From assembly GCA_954871525.1 (NCBI GenBank), contig OX940870.1, forward strand, positions 8,277,501-8,341,500: a stretch of DNA of 64,000 bases. Reading direction: 5' to 3'. This DNA is from Parietaria judaica (taxonomy: Eukaryota; Streptophyta; Magnoliopsida; Rosales; Urticaceae). Below, one piece after another: positions 1 through 12,131 of this stretch. The notes under the pieces are model-generated. The model worked only from the letters and a program-made list of their open reading frames with translations. It was not told where the DNA came from and searched no databases. How positions within the stretch are numbered: position 1 is the stretch's first letter; each line of letters begins with the position of its first letter. The translations under genes and the position numbers were made by a program.

Positions 1-175
1 CTAAACACAAGGAGAGAGAGAAAGAGAGAGAGTCACGTCATGCCAGCTCTGTTTCCAAGCCTCAAGCTTGCCTCGTTTCCAGTCATCATCATCATCTTCT
101 TCTCCACCGAGCAGCACAAGTAGTGGACTCACCACCACAACAAGCAGAAGCAGTGAGCGAGAGCGAGAGAGCCCA
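1..175 (+). promoter_or_regulatory. 5' leader of the receptor-like kinase gene, with GA tract and small uORF
   Basis: A GA-rich tract covers 11-32. An upstream ATG at 40 opens a 27-codon reading frame that closes at TAG 121-123, before the main ATG at 176. It is in a different frame from the kinase. Its product would be short and hydrophobic. Whether the transcript includes this ATG depends on a start site that lies at or beyond the window edge. A translational role for the uORF is inference only. Confidence 0.35.
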
Positions 176-2369
176 ATGTCGAACTACGCCTTCCTGAACG
201 ACCAGCTCTCGAAGAAGACCTCCATCTTCGGCCTCCGCCTCTGGGTGGTCCTCGGAATCTGCGTCGGAGCAGCGATAGTGCTCGTCCTCTTCGCCATCTC
301 CCTCTGGTTCACCTCCCGCACTCGCCGCAACAGGGGCGACGCCAAGTCCAAGCCCAAGCCCGCCCAGGCCCTCGCCATCCCCAGCGTCTCCAAGGAGATT
401 CAGGAAATCCGCATCGACCACCCCAAGCCCGACCCGGACCCGGACCCGGCGGGGGACGAGAGGAGCAGGATCCACATTGAGATCGGGAAGGACCACCGGA
501 TTTCCTACCCGGAGAGAGCCGCTGGAGGATCGTCCCACGGCAGCGGCGAGGCTCGCTCCGGGGACCAGGCGGCGGCGGTGGCGGGGCCGGAGGTCTCGCA
601 CTTGGGGTGGGGCCACTGGTACACTCTCAGGGAGCTTGAGGTCGCCACCGGCGGCTTCGCCGACGAGAATGTCATCGGAGAAGGCGGGTACGGGATTGTG
701 TACCGTGGGGTCATGGAGGACAACTCCCAAGTCGCTGTGAAGAATCTGCTCAACAACAGGTATTAAACATGCTCGTTAAATCTAATGGCTTTATGGCAAT
801 TGAATTGGTTTTTTTGTGGGATTTTAGGGGACAAGCTGAGAAGGAGTTCAAGGTCGAAGTTGAGGCCATTGGGCGTGTACGGCACAAGAATTTGGTGAGG
901 CTCTTGGGTTATTGCGCGGAAGGGGCTCATAGGTAATTAAACTCGAGCTCGATCGGTGTCTGTTAATGGCGTTTGATTGGGTTCTTAATGGTGGTTTTAA
1001 TGTGTTGTTATGTATAGGATGCTCGTTTATGAGTTCGTTGACAATGGAAACTTGGAGCAGTGGCTTCATGGAGATGTTGGGCCTTTCAGTCCTCTCACAT
1101 GGGAGATTCGCATGAACGTTGTTCTGGGCACGGCCAAAGGGTACTCCTTTTTAACCCACTTCTCAGTTTAATGTCGGTTTCGCTTAATGGAAGAGTTTTA
1201 CAGGTTGACTTACTTGCACGAGGGGCTCGAGCCCAAGGTCGTTCACCGCGACATCAAGTCCAGCAACATTCTGCTCGACCGCCACTGGAACCCCAAAGTC
1301 TCCGACTTCGGCCTCGCCAAGCTGCTCGGCTCCGAGAGCAGCTACGTCACCACGCGCGTCATGGGTACATTCGGGTGAGTTCGGACTCGGAGCATGTTTC
1401 TTCTTATTTCAGTCGTTTAGGACAATGGCAATTTTTTTTTCTTGTGCAGATATGTTGCTCCTGAATATGCGAGCACCGGAATGTTGAACGAGAGAAGCGA
1501 CGTGTACAGCTTCGGGATCCTCCTCATGGAGATCATCACGGGAAGGAACCCGGTGGACTACAGCAGGCTCCCGGGAGAGGTTCGATTGTGTTTATAACGC
1601 AATGTCGGTTTTTGTTTCTCGGGTATTGACGTTTTTGGATCGGAACGGAATGCTCAGGTGAACCTAGTGGAGTGGCTGAAGACGATGGTGACGAACCGGG
1701 ATGCGGAGGGGGTGGTGGATCCGAAGCTGGCGGAGAAGCCGTCGTCGCGGGCGCTGAAGCGGGCGCTTCTGGTGGCGCTGAGGTGCGTGGACCCCAACTC
1801 CCAGAAGAGGCCCAAAATGGGGCATGTCATTCACATGCTGGAAGCTGATGAATTCCCTTTCCGAGAGGTACGTTTTCGTCAACTTTCTCCGCTAAAAATG
1901 CTCGCACTTGTTGACTGGCTTGTCGGCTCTTACTATTTTACTGTTTATACTCGGCAAATATACTAAAATAATTATTTATACTAATTCGCTCCAGATTCCA
2001 AATGTTTACTAAAATATCCTCCTATTTTATTTTTATTAAATACTTAATAGATTTGTTCTTATTATTGTGTATTTAAAAGTCTATTAATATATAATGTCAA
2101 AAATACTTTCAAAATATGCATATGATGACTGTGTCGGATTAAATAAAGAGAAAAATGTATAGTACAGTCAACAGCTAAAAGCTAATCTTGGTCTGCATTA
2201 TGAACAAATTCAGGATCGCAGACCAGGACGGGAACAAGGACGGCCCCAGCGTAGCGGCGCGGCGGGAGACAAGCTGGTGAGCGAATCGGGCGATAGCAGC
2301 GGGTACGAGAGCAGCGTCCAGATGAAAGTCGCGCTCTGGAGAAAGCCGCAAGCCGAGGAAGATCGTTAG
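176..2369 (+). CDS. Membrane-anchored receptor-like Ser/Thr protein kinase (At2g42960/At5g18500-type)
   Basis: Seven exons join in frame with GT-AG introns: 176-759, 828-932, 1018-1140, 1204-1374, 1450-1579, 1658-1867, 2214-2369. They encode 492 aa, the usual size for this plant group. The first in-frame ATG is at 176. There is no signal peptide or large ectodomain. A hydrophobic span at about residues 19-47 should anchor the protein in the plasma membrane, followed by a basic, proline-rich linker. The kinase domain runs from about 163 to 440. It has the glycine loop GEGGYG (168-173), catalytic Lys189 in VAVK, HRD with Asp287 (an RD kinase) followed by KSSN, and DFG at 305-307. APE reads as APEY after VMGTFGYV. 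All key residues are present, so the kinase should be active. The seventh exon lies behind a 346-bp intron and encodes a basic, Ser/Gly-rich tail. The family assignment rests on motif and exon structure. The ligand and substrate are unknown. Confidence 0.93.
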
Positions 2370-3841
2370 CCTCTGCCAAATATCATTCATAAGGTAAATT
2401 TTGTTTGCCTGATTGGCCTTGGTTGAAAATCGAACATTGACGATACAGATTTCTAATTTACTCTGTATATGTTTGAAGCAGAGTTTTCTGTTTCACGGTG
2501 TTGTGTGTAAGTAATTAAGTATATGGTGTCTCCTTTTTTTGCCGCTTCATAAACCGTCTAAATTTTGTAGGTGAAAACTAGATTGTTTTTTATTTCATTT
2601 TTGTGTACATATTTATTCACCATCTTGACGAAAACGTGTATATTCAAAATCTTTGGATTACAGATAATTTTAAATCTAACTACTAATTTTATAAAAACCA
2701 AATACAATACTTATAGCATCTAATAATCTAACAATTATTAAGTGACTTGTACCGCAAAAATAAGAAAAACTCGGAGTAATCAATTCAATGAAAAACACTA
2801 TTTTTTCTTTCTGGCAAATTAGTTGTTGGACTTGGACCAAATGGGTCCTTTTTTTCTTCGTTTATATTATAAAGAATTTATGGTTGATAGCTCTACTAAT
2901 TACGTGTTTTTGTGACCGACAAAGAACCGAATCCACTGACAAGATTTTGTCAGTAGTGGAGGAGCAGTCAAATATCTTATGTTCCATCATGTATTGTAGG
3001 TGTACAAAAACATTGTATGAAATGAGTATGATTGTGTTCAACAAAGCATTAAGTCACTAAAGACATGCCACTTATTTGGTGGGATTAATAGAAAACCAAA
3101 TCATTGGGTCCTACTACAAGTGCACAATAGTAATTAATAGAGAGAGTGCTAAATTAGAAGCAAAGAGATAAAGTTTGGGTGATCGAAGAAGAATACTTGA
3201 CAGCGAGGACGAGGAGTGTGTATTTACTATTTGGATTGGACCCCTCCAATTTACCCTTATCTATGATTGTCTTATCTTTGTTTTATAAATTAAAAAGGAT
3301 AAAAGGAAATTGTCTTTGTTGATGGCTCTTCTTGAATTTGTGGCCTTTGCATAATTGGTTGCATGCTTGTAACAGAAAGTTGGATTCTTTTGCCACTCTT
3401 AAGAATTGGTATCTTTTTTTTTTTTTATCTTTCTCTATGTTTGTTTTGGGGCAAAGACCAATATACAGTCATAACCAACGACGAGTCGTCTTTTTATATC
3501 ATGAAGTGGCGAAACTTTAATGGTTAAATTTGAAATGATATCATATCACTATTCAGAACGTATGAAGTGAACGGTGAACATGATGTTTGACGATCAAGTA
3601 ATCGATTCCACAAAAGCATATCCCTCATTGAAAGTTGAAAAATGAAATTATCTTCAAGTAAAGTTATACCTTTGCAAATTTTTGGTGTTTTCAAATGTCG
3701 TCGAACTTGATCAAACAAGGAAGCTCAAGAGTTGGAAGAGTGAGGTTATAGAAAGAATTTGTTAAAAAATCTTATTTGGGATTTCCTTAAAAAACATACC
3801 CTCCAATACCTCCCAAACCAAGACACAAAACACTGAGGTTA
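2370..3841. other. Intergenic, no gene seen
   Basis: This is AT-rich DNA downstream of the kinase. It has several short open frames without recognisable domains and no sign of splicing signals that join them. The kinase 3' UTR must begin here. I see nothing else that can be supported. Confidence 0.6.
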
Positions 3842-3850
3842 TAATATTAT

Positions 3851-4320
3851 GGGTTATTAGCGGCAAAAGTATTTAAGTTGTTTGGAATAAGGCGGAACAT
3901 AGTCAAGTTAAAAAAATTGGGGCAAAAGTATTCAAGTTTATTTTTTTGGCGGGTCGGTAGATCTCATCTACTTTTATTTTAATTTTTTTTTTTACTATTT
4001 TCGTCAGTAATTATGTCAACACAAAACAAACAAATAAACTCAAATGATCAAACCCGCGAAAATCTAAACACAAATACTCAGAATTCAACAATGCGAATTC
4101 TTATTTTCCTTTTCACTTTCTCTCTTGATTTCTCAGTTCATCTCTTCAATAGCATCGTGATTTGCATTTTTGACCGACAGAAATAGTAAAAAACTAACTG
4201 AATAGTGAATAAAGTCTATCGATTCGTAAAAAAAATAAACTTAAATATTTTTACCACAGTTATTTTGAATTGACTATATGTCGCTTTATTTCAATGAGTA
4301 CTTTTATCACTTGTAAACCC
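3851..4320. mobile_element. MITE with about 90-bp terminal inverted repeats, probably Mutator-like
   Basis: The left end (3851 to about 3945) and the reverse complement of the right end (about 4230-4320) match over roughly 90 bases. Shared blocks include GGCAAAAGTATTTAAG / GATAAAAGTACTCA and a TCAAGTTAAAAA / TCAATTCAAAAT region next to an A-rich stretch. The outer ends are GGGTTATTAG and ...GTAAACCC. The element is 470 bp and has no coding capacity. Flanks read TAATATTAT on the left and TAATATTTAT on the right, consistent with a slightly decayed 9-10 bp target duplication. Long TIRs and a 9-10 bp duplication fit a Mutator-derived MITE. Confidence 0.75.
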
Positions 4321-4330
4321 TAATATTTAT

Positions 4331-6222
4331 ATGAATATTGTGATTCTATAACTGTTGTTGGTTGGACTTGGATCATATTTCATCAATGCAATATATCATA
4401 TTCTTAGTACTTTTGAGAAAATACTTAAATCTTAATGAGTTGTGATGATTTGATTTCTTGATTAAATATAAGTATAAGAGAGGGAAACAAGATGGGAGAT
4501 GCTTCGGAGAATTCCTATTTGCTTTTTTTTTTTTCCTCAATTTATATGTTGTTTTTGATGTATTTGTCTGTTTGAGACGTGGATAATTTATTTCTTACGT
4601 GTCAATTTCCTAGAATCTTTTTGTGACAACATTTTAATAACTTCCATCATAAGTGAAGTTTAATTAAACAAATAATGATTGATTTAGTCAAGATCATCGT
4701 AGAGAGAATATTGGAGTTGGCTTGGCTGCAAGTGATCTCGGAGTATTTCCATTTCATGCCGACCATTTTTATTTTATTTTTTTTATAATTTGTTGGGTCG
4801 AAGATCTATTGGGCTCCATCTATGGTCCACTGCGAGTCCCTTTCATGTTTGGGCTGGGCTAGGCCTCACCATTTCACATGAAAACGACATCATTTTGTAG
4901 TGACTAGTACAGTGGAATCGCTGCTCAAAAGTATATAATATCAGATCCAATGGGGTTTAGTGAAGAATAAATAGCTTCATCATGACATGAGAGCCATCAT
5001 GGTCTCCAAATTCCTTATAAGCAGCATTGCAGCAACATAGATAATTATACTAGCGAATCTCTTGTTTTGAAAAATATAGTGGCAAATTTTTATTTATTCT
5101 TGTTAGTTTAGTCTCATTTGAAACCTTAAAATAGATCTCATTTCAAGGCACATTTCTGTTATGTAATTTGGAGCTCAAATAACTAATTGTTATATTTTAC
5201 TCTCATTGAATAGCATCTGAATTAAAATAAGAGACGAAAACAATTCGTGTAGTAATATAAATTAAATTAAATTATTTATATCCGTAAATAAAAAGCTAGA
5301 AAAATAGAAATGCATGCGTCAACATGACATAATTTCGACAAATATTCCGTTCCAAAATTCGTAGTTCGTGAAAAAATTGGATAGTGACGTCATTTTAAGG
5401 CCATTATTTATGATGTTTACATTGAAGTGGAATATGGACAATATATGTTGCAATAAGTAATGCCACGTAAGAATGATCAGATCATAAATCAGGCTCTAAA
5501 AATACAAAATTATGTACACATTAGGGTTTCCTTTTCTGTCACAGAAGAATAAAATTCCAGGCGATTTATGTTGACCTTTTACAAAATCTCGTTTACTCTG
5601 TTTCATACTCTGCTCTCTACAGCAGCTTTCAATTATATTTACTGCTTCGACATTATATTTACATTCATTCTTAGATAATTTTATCACGTGCATTATGTAG
5701 TAACACTTTACACGAGCTGCACTATACCGTAACTAGATATACTATATCTATTATCAATGTTTTACGTGTTGGATGTTGCAATGTTTAGGCTTCACGTGAT
5801 CCACAACAAATAATAATAATAAAAAAAAAAAAACAGCTGTATTAATAAATGAATACCAGATTCATACAACGCCTCCTCTTGGAAGAATAAATGATAGAGC
5901 GTCCGAAAATTTGTGTTCTTTCATTAAAAGAAACATGAAGATCTAACAAGTTTTAAAAAAGTGACAAGATACTCCCTTTGCATCCTACTATCAGAGTCCA
6001 ATAAATTTAAATAAAGTCTTAGCTAAAAATAAAATATTAAAAATAATGCTCTAGATGAGTGAGCCTAAAAAATCTATTATTTTAAAAATCATGTTAAGTT
6101 TGACAAAAAAAATAAAAAACATGAATATTCAGAAGAAGAAAAAGATCACGGACTACTTCCTTAATTACCAATTAACTTTAATGTAGGACTTCATGATACT
6201 TTACTTCTTTTTAGCCTATTAT
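4331..6222. other. Intergenic, AT-rich
   Basis: No convincing gene. Near 5970 a stretch resembling the CTCCCT-type end of Stowaway/mariner MITEs appears, but the opposite end near 6160 matches poorly. Short open frames such as 5496-5693 (minus) have no recognisable domain. Confidence 0.5.
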
Positions 6223-6227
6223 ATAAC

Positions 6228-7065
6228 TGTTGATGTACAAATTCGTCATTTTTATTTAGACGACATGTTGTAATTAAATTCGTCATTAATTAAATTCGTA
6301 ATCAAACAATTAAAGACTTAAAATTATATGCGATATTTAAAGACCCAATATAAAGCCAAAAGCCCAAGATTAAGCAATTGGCAATTATAAAGCCCACGAA
6401 CAAAAGCTGAAGTGCCAAAAGCCTAAAAGCTATCCGGTAGCAGCAAGACGTGTGAATGGCAAAATTGTCTTTAATTAGTCCGGAACAAATAAGTCAAGGA
6501 GAACAGAAGATAAGGAGCACGAAGTCAAAATCACAACATCTCAATTCTGCCCAAACTCCAGTTCGGCAGAAAGAACGCAGTCATGGAGCACATGCCAACT
6601 AGATATTTAGTCAACCCGGTCAACTCGGAGATACTACCCCAAATTTCCAAGAAGACCAAAGGGAGGAATTGAAGGCTATAAATGCCAGCTCAGAATAGAG
6701 GATAGCATACACGTTCCAGAGAGAATCACTTACAACTTTCAGCTCAGAATTTTACAGTGTTGAGAGTCATCTTTGCTTTCTGTTCTCCTTTTTACTTTCC
6801 GAACACGATCGCAACCTGTAGTTTTTTGTTCATGTTCATTTTCATCTTGATCTTCATCTCAATGAACATTTAAAAGACATAGTCAACTACCAACTTGTGA
6901 CGAACCTCTCTACAAAATCTTCGTCTTATTCATTGCTTTTACTTATATTTATATATACAAAAAGTTTGAGAGTTTGCAACGCAAAAGATAAGTGCCCACC
7001 TAATTGAACAGATATCATACATCTATATTCATTGTGACCGTTGACGTGAAAAACCCAGGTCAACA
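6228..7065 (+). mobile_element. Solo LTR (family shared with 39749-40759)
   Basis: The element begins TGTTGATGTACAAATTCGT and ends CCCAGGTCAACA, so it has TG...CA ends. It carries a TATA-like CTATAAATGCC near 6676. The 5-bp flanks are ATAAC (6223-6227) and ATTAC (7066-7070), one mismatch apart. The LTR at 39749-40759, read on the minus strand, starts TGTTGATGTGCAAATTCGT and ends with a similar ACGTCAACA, so the two copies define each other's ends. No second LTR or internal region is present, which fits LTR-LTR recombination. The superfamily is not determined. Confidence 0.8.
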
Positions 7066-7070
7066 ATTAC

Positions 7071-7773
7071 ATCAATGCAAAATATGTTAATGTAAAATGT
7101 GAGTGAATTTTTTAGAAATCGTTGATTTTGAGGTTAATATACTCACTTTATAAGGGAAGAAAAATATGCTACATGTGATAGACAAATATAGATTTTGGAA
7201 ATGATAAGAATAGAGTGGGAATCTGAGTACTTCGTTGTCATAAATGGTATTGACTTGTCATGGATGTTCTGAACCCCCCAAAAAGTCACAACTCAGAAGC
7301 AAGTCATTGCCAAATTGATGGATAAATGATAATGAGCCACACAAAGTTGGTGTCGGAATGGTCCTCATCATTTCAGCCCACAAGTTATAGACCCTCCAAA
7401 TTTGGCATCTTCTCCATACAATGAAAGAGCCCATTCAAGCTCTCGCACGTATTATCAGTGGTACTTTATTACATCTCTAAATGGCGTTTTCTACCTCGCA
7501 AGCTTTATGAGTTTTACATAATTGGAGGCACATGGTGGGCTCTTATAACACAGTGCCTCAAGAGGGCTCCCTTGCCCTAACTTATGTTCGTCTCCTTGCG
7601 GACAAGAATCTTTAATCAAAGAGCAACCACAGTGGTGAGTGTTGGAGAGCAACACGCGCAAAACTGGCCGAGTAGTCACAGTTTCGGTCGAGTATACATA
7701 TGCATGCCATGCAAAGCACCCTTCGTGCTAATAATTAATAGATATGTTGAATATGATCTAAACATGTACGTGA
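7071..7773. other. Intergenic, no gene seen
   Basis: Only short overlapping frames on both strands (for example 7491-7679 and 7584-7841), without domains. This was the pre-insertion target region for the LINE that follows. Confidence 0.5.
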
Positions 7774-7789
7774 CTGACACCATGAGTTT

Positions 7790-8279
7790 TTTTTTTTGTA
7801 AACAGAGTCATTTCATTAAAGGGGAGCTAAGTCCCGGTTAGTACAATTGATAAGCCACGGAGGGCAATTGGTCATCGACAGATCCAAGATCGAGCCCGAA
7901 AGGCGATTCTTGGCGATGCAATTAGCCGACTCATTACAATTTCTTGGGATCCAACGACAAATTCCGGACAACACACCGGCGTTAATGAGGTTCCCTATAC
8001 TACCTATAATCGGCCCTTGAAAGCTTTGCCTTTCTCTTCCTCCGACGAGTTTCACCGCCCGGAGACAATCGGATTCCACTTCCGATATAACCCATCCCCG
8101 GCCTTGAGCGAAGAGTAACCCATGGTGTATGGCTTTACATTCCGCCGTCAACGCCGAGTCGACATCATCAAATAGAATGGCCGTGATTCCCTTCACGTAT
8201 CCTCGATGGTCTCTCACAACGCCCCCAACGCCGGCCCGTCTAGATCCCGAGTCCCATGCCGCATCCACATTGAGTTTGT
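7790..8279 (-). mobile_element. 5'-truncated LINE insertion with 16-bp target-site duplication
   Basis: An exact 16-bp direct repeat, CTGACACCATGAGTTT, sits at 7774-7789 and 8280-8295. Immediately inside the left copy is a T tract, which is the poly(A) tail of an element inserted on the minus strand. The 490-bp insert holds only the end of a LINE ORF2 (its RNase H domain) plus a short 3' tail. The perfect duplication and open frame suggest a fairly recent event. Confidence 0.88.
7816..8279 (-). pseudogene. RNase H domain fragment of a plant LINE ORF2
   Basis: This is the coding part of the truncated LINE. Reading on the minus strand from the insertion edge, the frame is open to a stop at 7816. 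It shows the order of motifs typical of the plant LINE RNase H-like domain (RVT_3 type): NVDAAWDSG with the first catalytic Asp, GVGGVVRDHRG, AECKAI with the catalytic Glu, EVESDC with the second Asp, then a C-terminal ICRWIPRNCNESANCIA helix segment. The reverse transcriptase and endonuclease parts are missing. The ATG at 8334 lies in flanking host DNA, so the apparent 172-aa ORF is a chance fusion rather than a gene start. Confidence 0.85.
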
Positions 8280-8295
8280 CTGACACCATGAGTTT

Positions 8296-9183
8296 ATTCC
8301 TCCTGCAAGTTAAAGAGAATATTAATTGTAGCATATATAATGTGATCTTGACTAATAATATTACGTAATTAATTTTGGTATATATATCACATAATTTTGG
8401 CAGATAGTACGAACCTTAAAAAAAAAAAGGCTCTCGACTCCACGAGTACGAGCACGACACGCTGCGGACTCGAGTGCCGTAGAACAAGAAATTATCTTAT
8501 ATCAGACACATGTGCAAGATTTTAGCGTCAAGGCCCTCGATCACTCTTCCCTGTTGGATATATATTTTATTTTTTCATCTTTTAAATGAACAAGTTACTG
8601 TCCAAACTAGAGAACTTGAAAAGAATATTATTTGCGGCTGTGATACCTTTGTAGTCGTCAAGGAGATAGGCCCAAATTCTTTGCAAAATTCCATCGTAGT
8701 CTGAGCTCTCATACTTTTGAGCTAATAACCGAAAGAGAAACTAAAAAGGTGAGATGATATTTCTTCTAAGAACTGGATGAAATAGACACGTGTGTATTAT
8801 AATCAGCGCATATGATATTATATTGACATGCACGTCTTCCACTTTCCCTTACCTAGCGTGCATTGAGATTTCCATGCTTGCGTGTGGCTTTGCGGTCCAT
8901 GCCATGGCATGGATAAAGCCACATATTTATTTATTTATTAGTTTATTTTTTATATGTACGTAATGTCTTATATTGACCTTGCCCTTTTTGCATTATTGGT
9001 CCCATCAATTTTACTTCAAATCAATGGCTCTAATATGAATCATAAAAATAGTTATTATTGTTATTGGCTCCTCTTTTAAGTATGATGATATGAACTTTGA
9101 CTCTTCTGATTAAAAAAAAACATTGCACTTCCCTCTTAAAGGAGCCAATAACACCGATTACTATATAAAAAAAAAGTAAAAAT
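8296..9183. other. Intergenic upstream of the subtilase, with an 18-bp perfect palindrome
   Basis: No gene seen. At 8896-8913 the sequence TCCATGCCATGGCATGGA is its own reverse complement. The rest is AT-rich with short homopolymer tracts. Confidence 0.5.
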
Positions 9184-9345
9184 AATAATAAAAAAAAAAA
9201 CTCTCTCCAATATTGTATACAATGTTACATAATGTTGCTGAAATTTAGAAGTTCTTGCATGTAAAATAATAATAATAATAAAAAAAAAACTCTCTCCATT
9301 GTATGCATAATGTTGCTGAAATTGAGAAGTTGTTGCATGCAACAA
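9184..9345 (+). repeat. Imperfect tandem duplication of about 80 bp
   Basis: Two adjacent copies share an AATAATAATA-poly(A) start, ACTCTCTCCA, then TAATGTTGCTGAAATT, AGAAGTT and TTGCATG. The second copy lacks a short internal segment. It lies 370-530 bp upstream of the subtilase ATG. Confidence 0.75.
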
Positions 9346-9673
9346 CAGTACAAGATCCGTCTACATTATTTCTCTCTCTCTCTACATACTCTATTCACCG
9401 AATCACCGCTATCAATGATATTATTGGACTTGCAGGGTCGTCAATGAGTGTATACAACAATGAATTGATCAAGATCAACTCTAGTTGTCACATGTAGCTG
9501 GAAAATCTCCCGGGTCAGTCAAGTAATCCACCACAACTTGCATGTATATATCGTATATCCCATAAACCATGGAGGGTCCCAAAACTGGAACAACTTGTCC
9601 CCAAAACTAAAGTCGAAGAGCCCTTCATTCAGGTCCCCATACTTCTGATAACTAATCATTCACTTCCTATATC

Positions 9674-9681
9674 TATATAAG
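9674..9681 (+). promoter_or_regulatory. Candidate TATA box of the subtilase gene
   Basis: TATATAAG lies 36-43 bp before the ATG at 9717. If used, it would leave a leader of only about 10 nt, which is unusually short. Another TATA-like run near 9544-9556 is an alternative. Confidence 0.4.
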
Positions 9682-9716
9682 AACATCAACTTCGCAACAC
9701 CTTATATTATATATCC

Positions 9717-12131
9717 ATGGCTTCTCGTCACCAAACTCTATTCTTCTTCTTGTGTTTATCGTATTCATACCTTGTTTCAGCTCACGAATATGATTCTCAT
9801 TCCAATAGTTACATTATCCACATGGACTTATCAGCCATGCCAAGCGCCTTCTCCAATCACCATTCGTGGTACTTGTCCACTCTACACTCCTCTCTCTCGA
9901 ATCTCGACGTGTCTTCCAAGCTCATATATAGCTACACCCATGCCATGAACGGCTTTAGCGCTCGCCTGTCGAGCTCCGAGCTCGAGGCCGTGAAAGCCTC
10001 CCCGGGGTACGTCTCGTCGACTAGAGACTCGCTGGTCAGATACGACACGACCCACTCGAGCAAGTTCCTCGGTTTGAGCTCCGGCTCTGGCGCGTGGCCT
10101 GAGTCTGGCTATGGTGAGGGTGTGATAATTGGGCTCGTCGACACCGGCGTGTGGCCTGAGAGCGCGAGCTTCGACGACGATGGTATGTCGGAAGTTCCGT
10201 CCCGGTGGAGAGGCCTGTGCGAGGTCGGGAAAGAGTTCGACTCGTCGTTGTGCAACAAGAAGCTCATCGGAGCGAGGTTCTTCAACAGAGGGCTTATCGC
10301 CAGTAACCCGAACATTACGATCTCGATGAACTCGACGCGCGACACCGAAGGCCACGGGACGCACACGTCATCAACGGCTGCAGGGAACCACGTGGACGGG
10401 GCGTCGTATTTCGGGTATGCTGAGGGGACCGCGCAAGGTGTGGCACCACGTGCCCACGTGGCGATGTACAAGGTGTTCTGGGAAGAGGGCGCTCAGGAGT
10501 CGGACATAATTGCTGCCATTGATACTGCGATAGCCGACGGCGTTGATGTTCTGTCCTTGTCATTTGGAATCGACGGTGTGCCATTGTACAAAGACCCGGT
10601 GGCTATTGCCACTTTCTCGGCGCTCGACAAAGGCATCTTCGTCTCCACGTCTGCGGGAAATGAAGGCCCTTACTACAGCTCCTTGCACAACGGAATTCCT
10701 TGGGTGCTAACCGTCGCTGCAGGTATGAAATTTCGCCTATTTGACTGACATAACTTGTAAAACTATGATCCAAAATAAATAAAAAAATATAAATATATTT
10801 ATAAATTAAGAACCAGCAATAAAGCTTAGTAATGTCATGTCGTTGCAGGTACTATGGACCGTAATTTCAACGGAATTCTCACCCTAGGAAACGGAGCTGC
10901 CATCTCCGGGTTGTCGCTTTTCCCGGGAACCAACCTCAAGAAGACACGTGTCCCAATCGTGTTCATGGGATCGTGCAACAGCCCGAAGAAGCTTAAGAAA
11001 ATCGGGAGAAAAATCGTGGTGTGTTTGGACAAAAACGACACGCTGAGCGATATGTTCAGTAACATCCAAAAGGCCAAAGTCCACGGCGGCGTCTTCATCA
11101 CCAACAACACCGACTTGGAGCTCTTCGTGCAGAGCTCTTTCCCGGCGCTGTTCCTCACCGTCGAAGACGGCGAGGCCGTCAAGCGCTACATCAAAACAAC
11201 AAATTCCAAGGCAAAAGCAACTATAGAATTTGGAAGAACCGTACTCGGAGCAAAGCCAGCCCCGAAAGCGACGAGCTACACTTCTCGTGGGCCGTCCCCG
11301 AGCTGCCCGGCGGTTTTGAAACCCGACATAATGGCTCCGGGCGCGCTGGTCCTCGCAGCGTGGCCATCGAACATCTCGGCCGCAACGATCGGCAACCGAC
11401 TGCTCTACAGCCCTTATAACCTCTTATCGGGGACGTCGATGTCGTGTCCGCACGCGGCCGGTCTGGCCGCACTTATAAAAGCCGCCCGCCCCAAGTGGAG
11501 CCCGGCTGCGATCCGCTCCGCCATGATGACGTCCTCTTATGTCGTCGACAATGCGATGGGACCGATTAAGGATATCGGGCTCGGAAACCGGCCGGCGAGT
11601 CCTCTCGTTATCGGGGCGGGCCACGTTGACGTCAACAAGGCCTTAAACCCAGGTTTGATCTACGAAGTGGGAACACAGGACTACGTGAACCTCCTCTGCG
11701 CGTTGAACTACACGAAAGAACACATCAAGGTAATAACCAAGTCCGAGTCGTTGTCGAATTGCCGAAACCCGTCTCTAGATTTGAACTACCCTTCGTTCAT
11801 AGCGTTCTTCAACTCCAACGACACGAGATTGGGCTCCGAGAGAGTGGCGAAAGAGTTCCGGAGGACGGTGACAAGCGTTGGCGAGGGACGGTCGAGCTAC
11901 TCGGCGAGCTTGACGGGCATGGAGGGGTTCGAGGTTAGGGTGTCGCCGGAGAAGCTTGTGTTCGGAGAGAAGGGAGAGAAGAGGAGGTTCAAGCTGAGAA
12001 TCGAAGGGCCGAGAGTGATGAACAAGAGTGTGGTGTTCGGGCACCTCAGTTGGGTTGATAACGAGCACAGCGAACGTGTGGTCAGAAGCCCCATTGTGGC
12101 CACCAAGCTCGATTCCGCGCCAATCATGTAG
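9717..12131 (+). CDS. SBT1.9: Subtilisin-like serine protease, SBT1.9-type
   Basis: Two exons, 9717-10722 and 10849-12131, joined by a GT-AG intron after GTCGCTGCAG, encode 762 aa, the normal subtilase length. Residues 1 to about 22 form a hydrophobic signal peptide, so the enzyme should be secreted to the apoplast. An I9 inhibitor propeptide follows (about 31-110, beginning [10 protein letters not shown]). The peptidase S8 domain has Asp142 in VDTGVWPES, His213 in GHGTHTSS, the oxyanion-hole Asn315 in SAGNEGP, and Ser532 in [13 protein letters not shown] protease-associated region lies around 370-480, inserted between the Asn and Ser. A fibronectin-III-like C-terminal domain starts around 650. 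Several N-glycosylation sequons occur. All catalytic residues are intact. The likely role is cleavage of extracellular proteins or peptide precursors. The SBT1.9 assignment comes from the [10 protein letters not shown] start and the GTKPAP-like region ([15 protein letters not shown]). The exact substrate is unknown. Confidence 0.95.

Noticed and set aside
92..730. 212-aa minus-strand open frame opposite kinase exon 1
   Set aside because: It is an artefact of GC-rich third positions in the real exon, with no domain.
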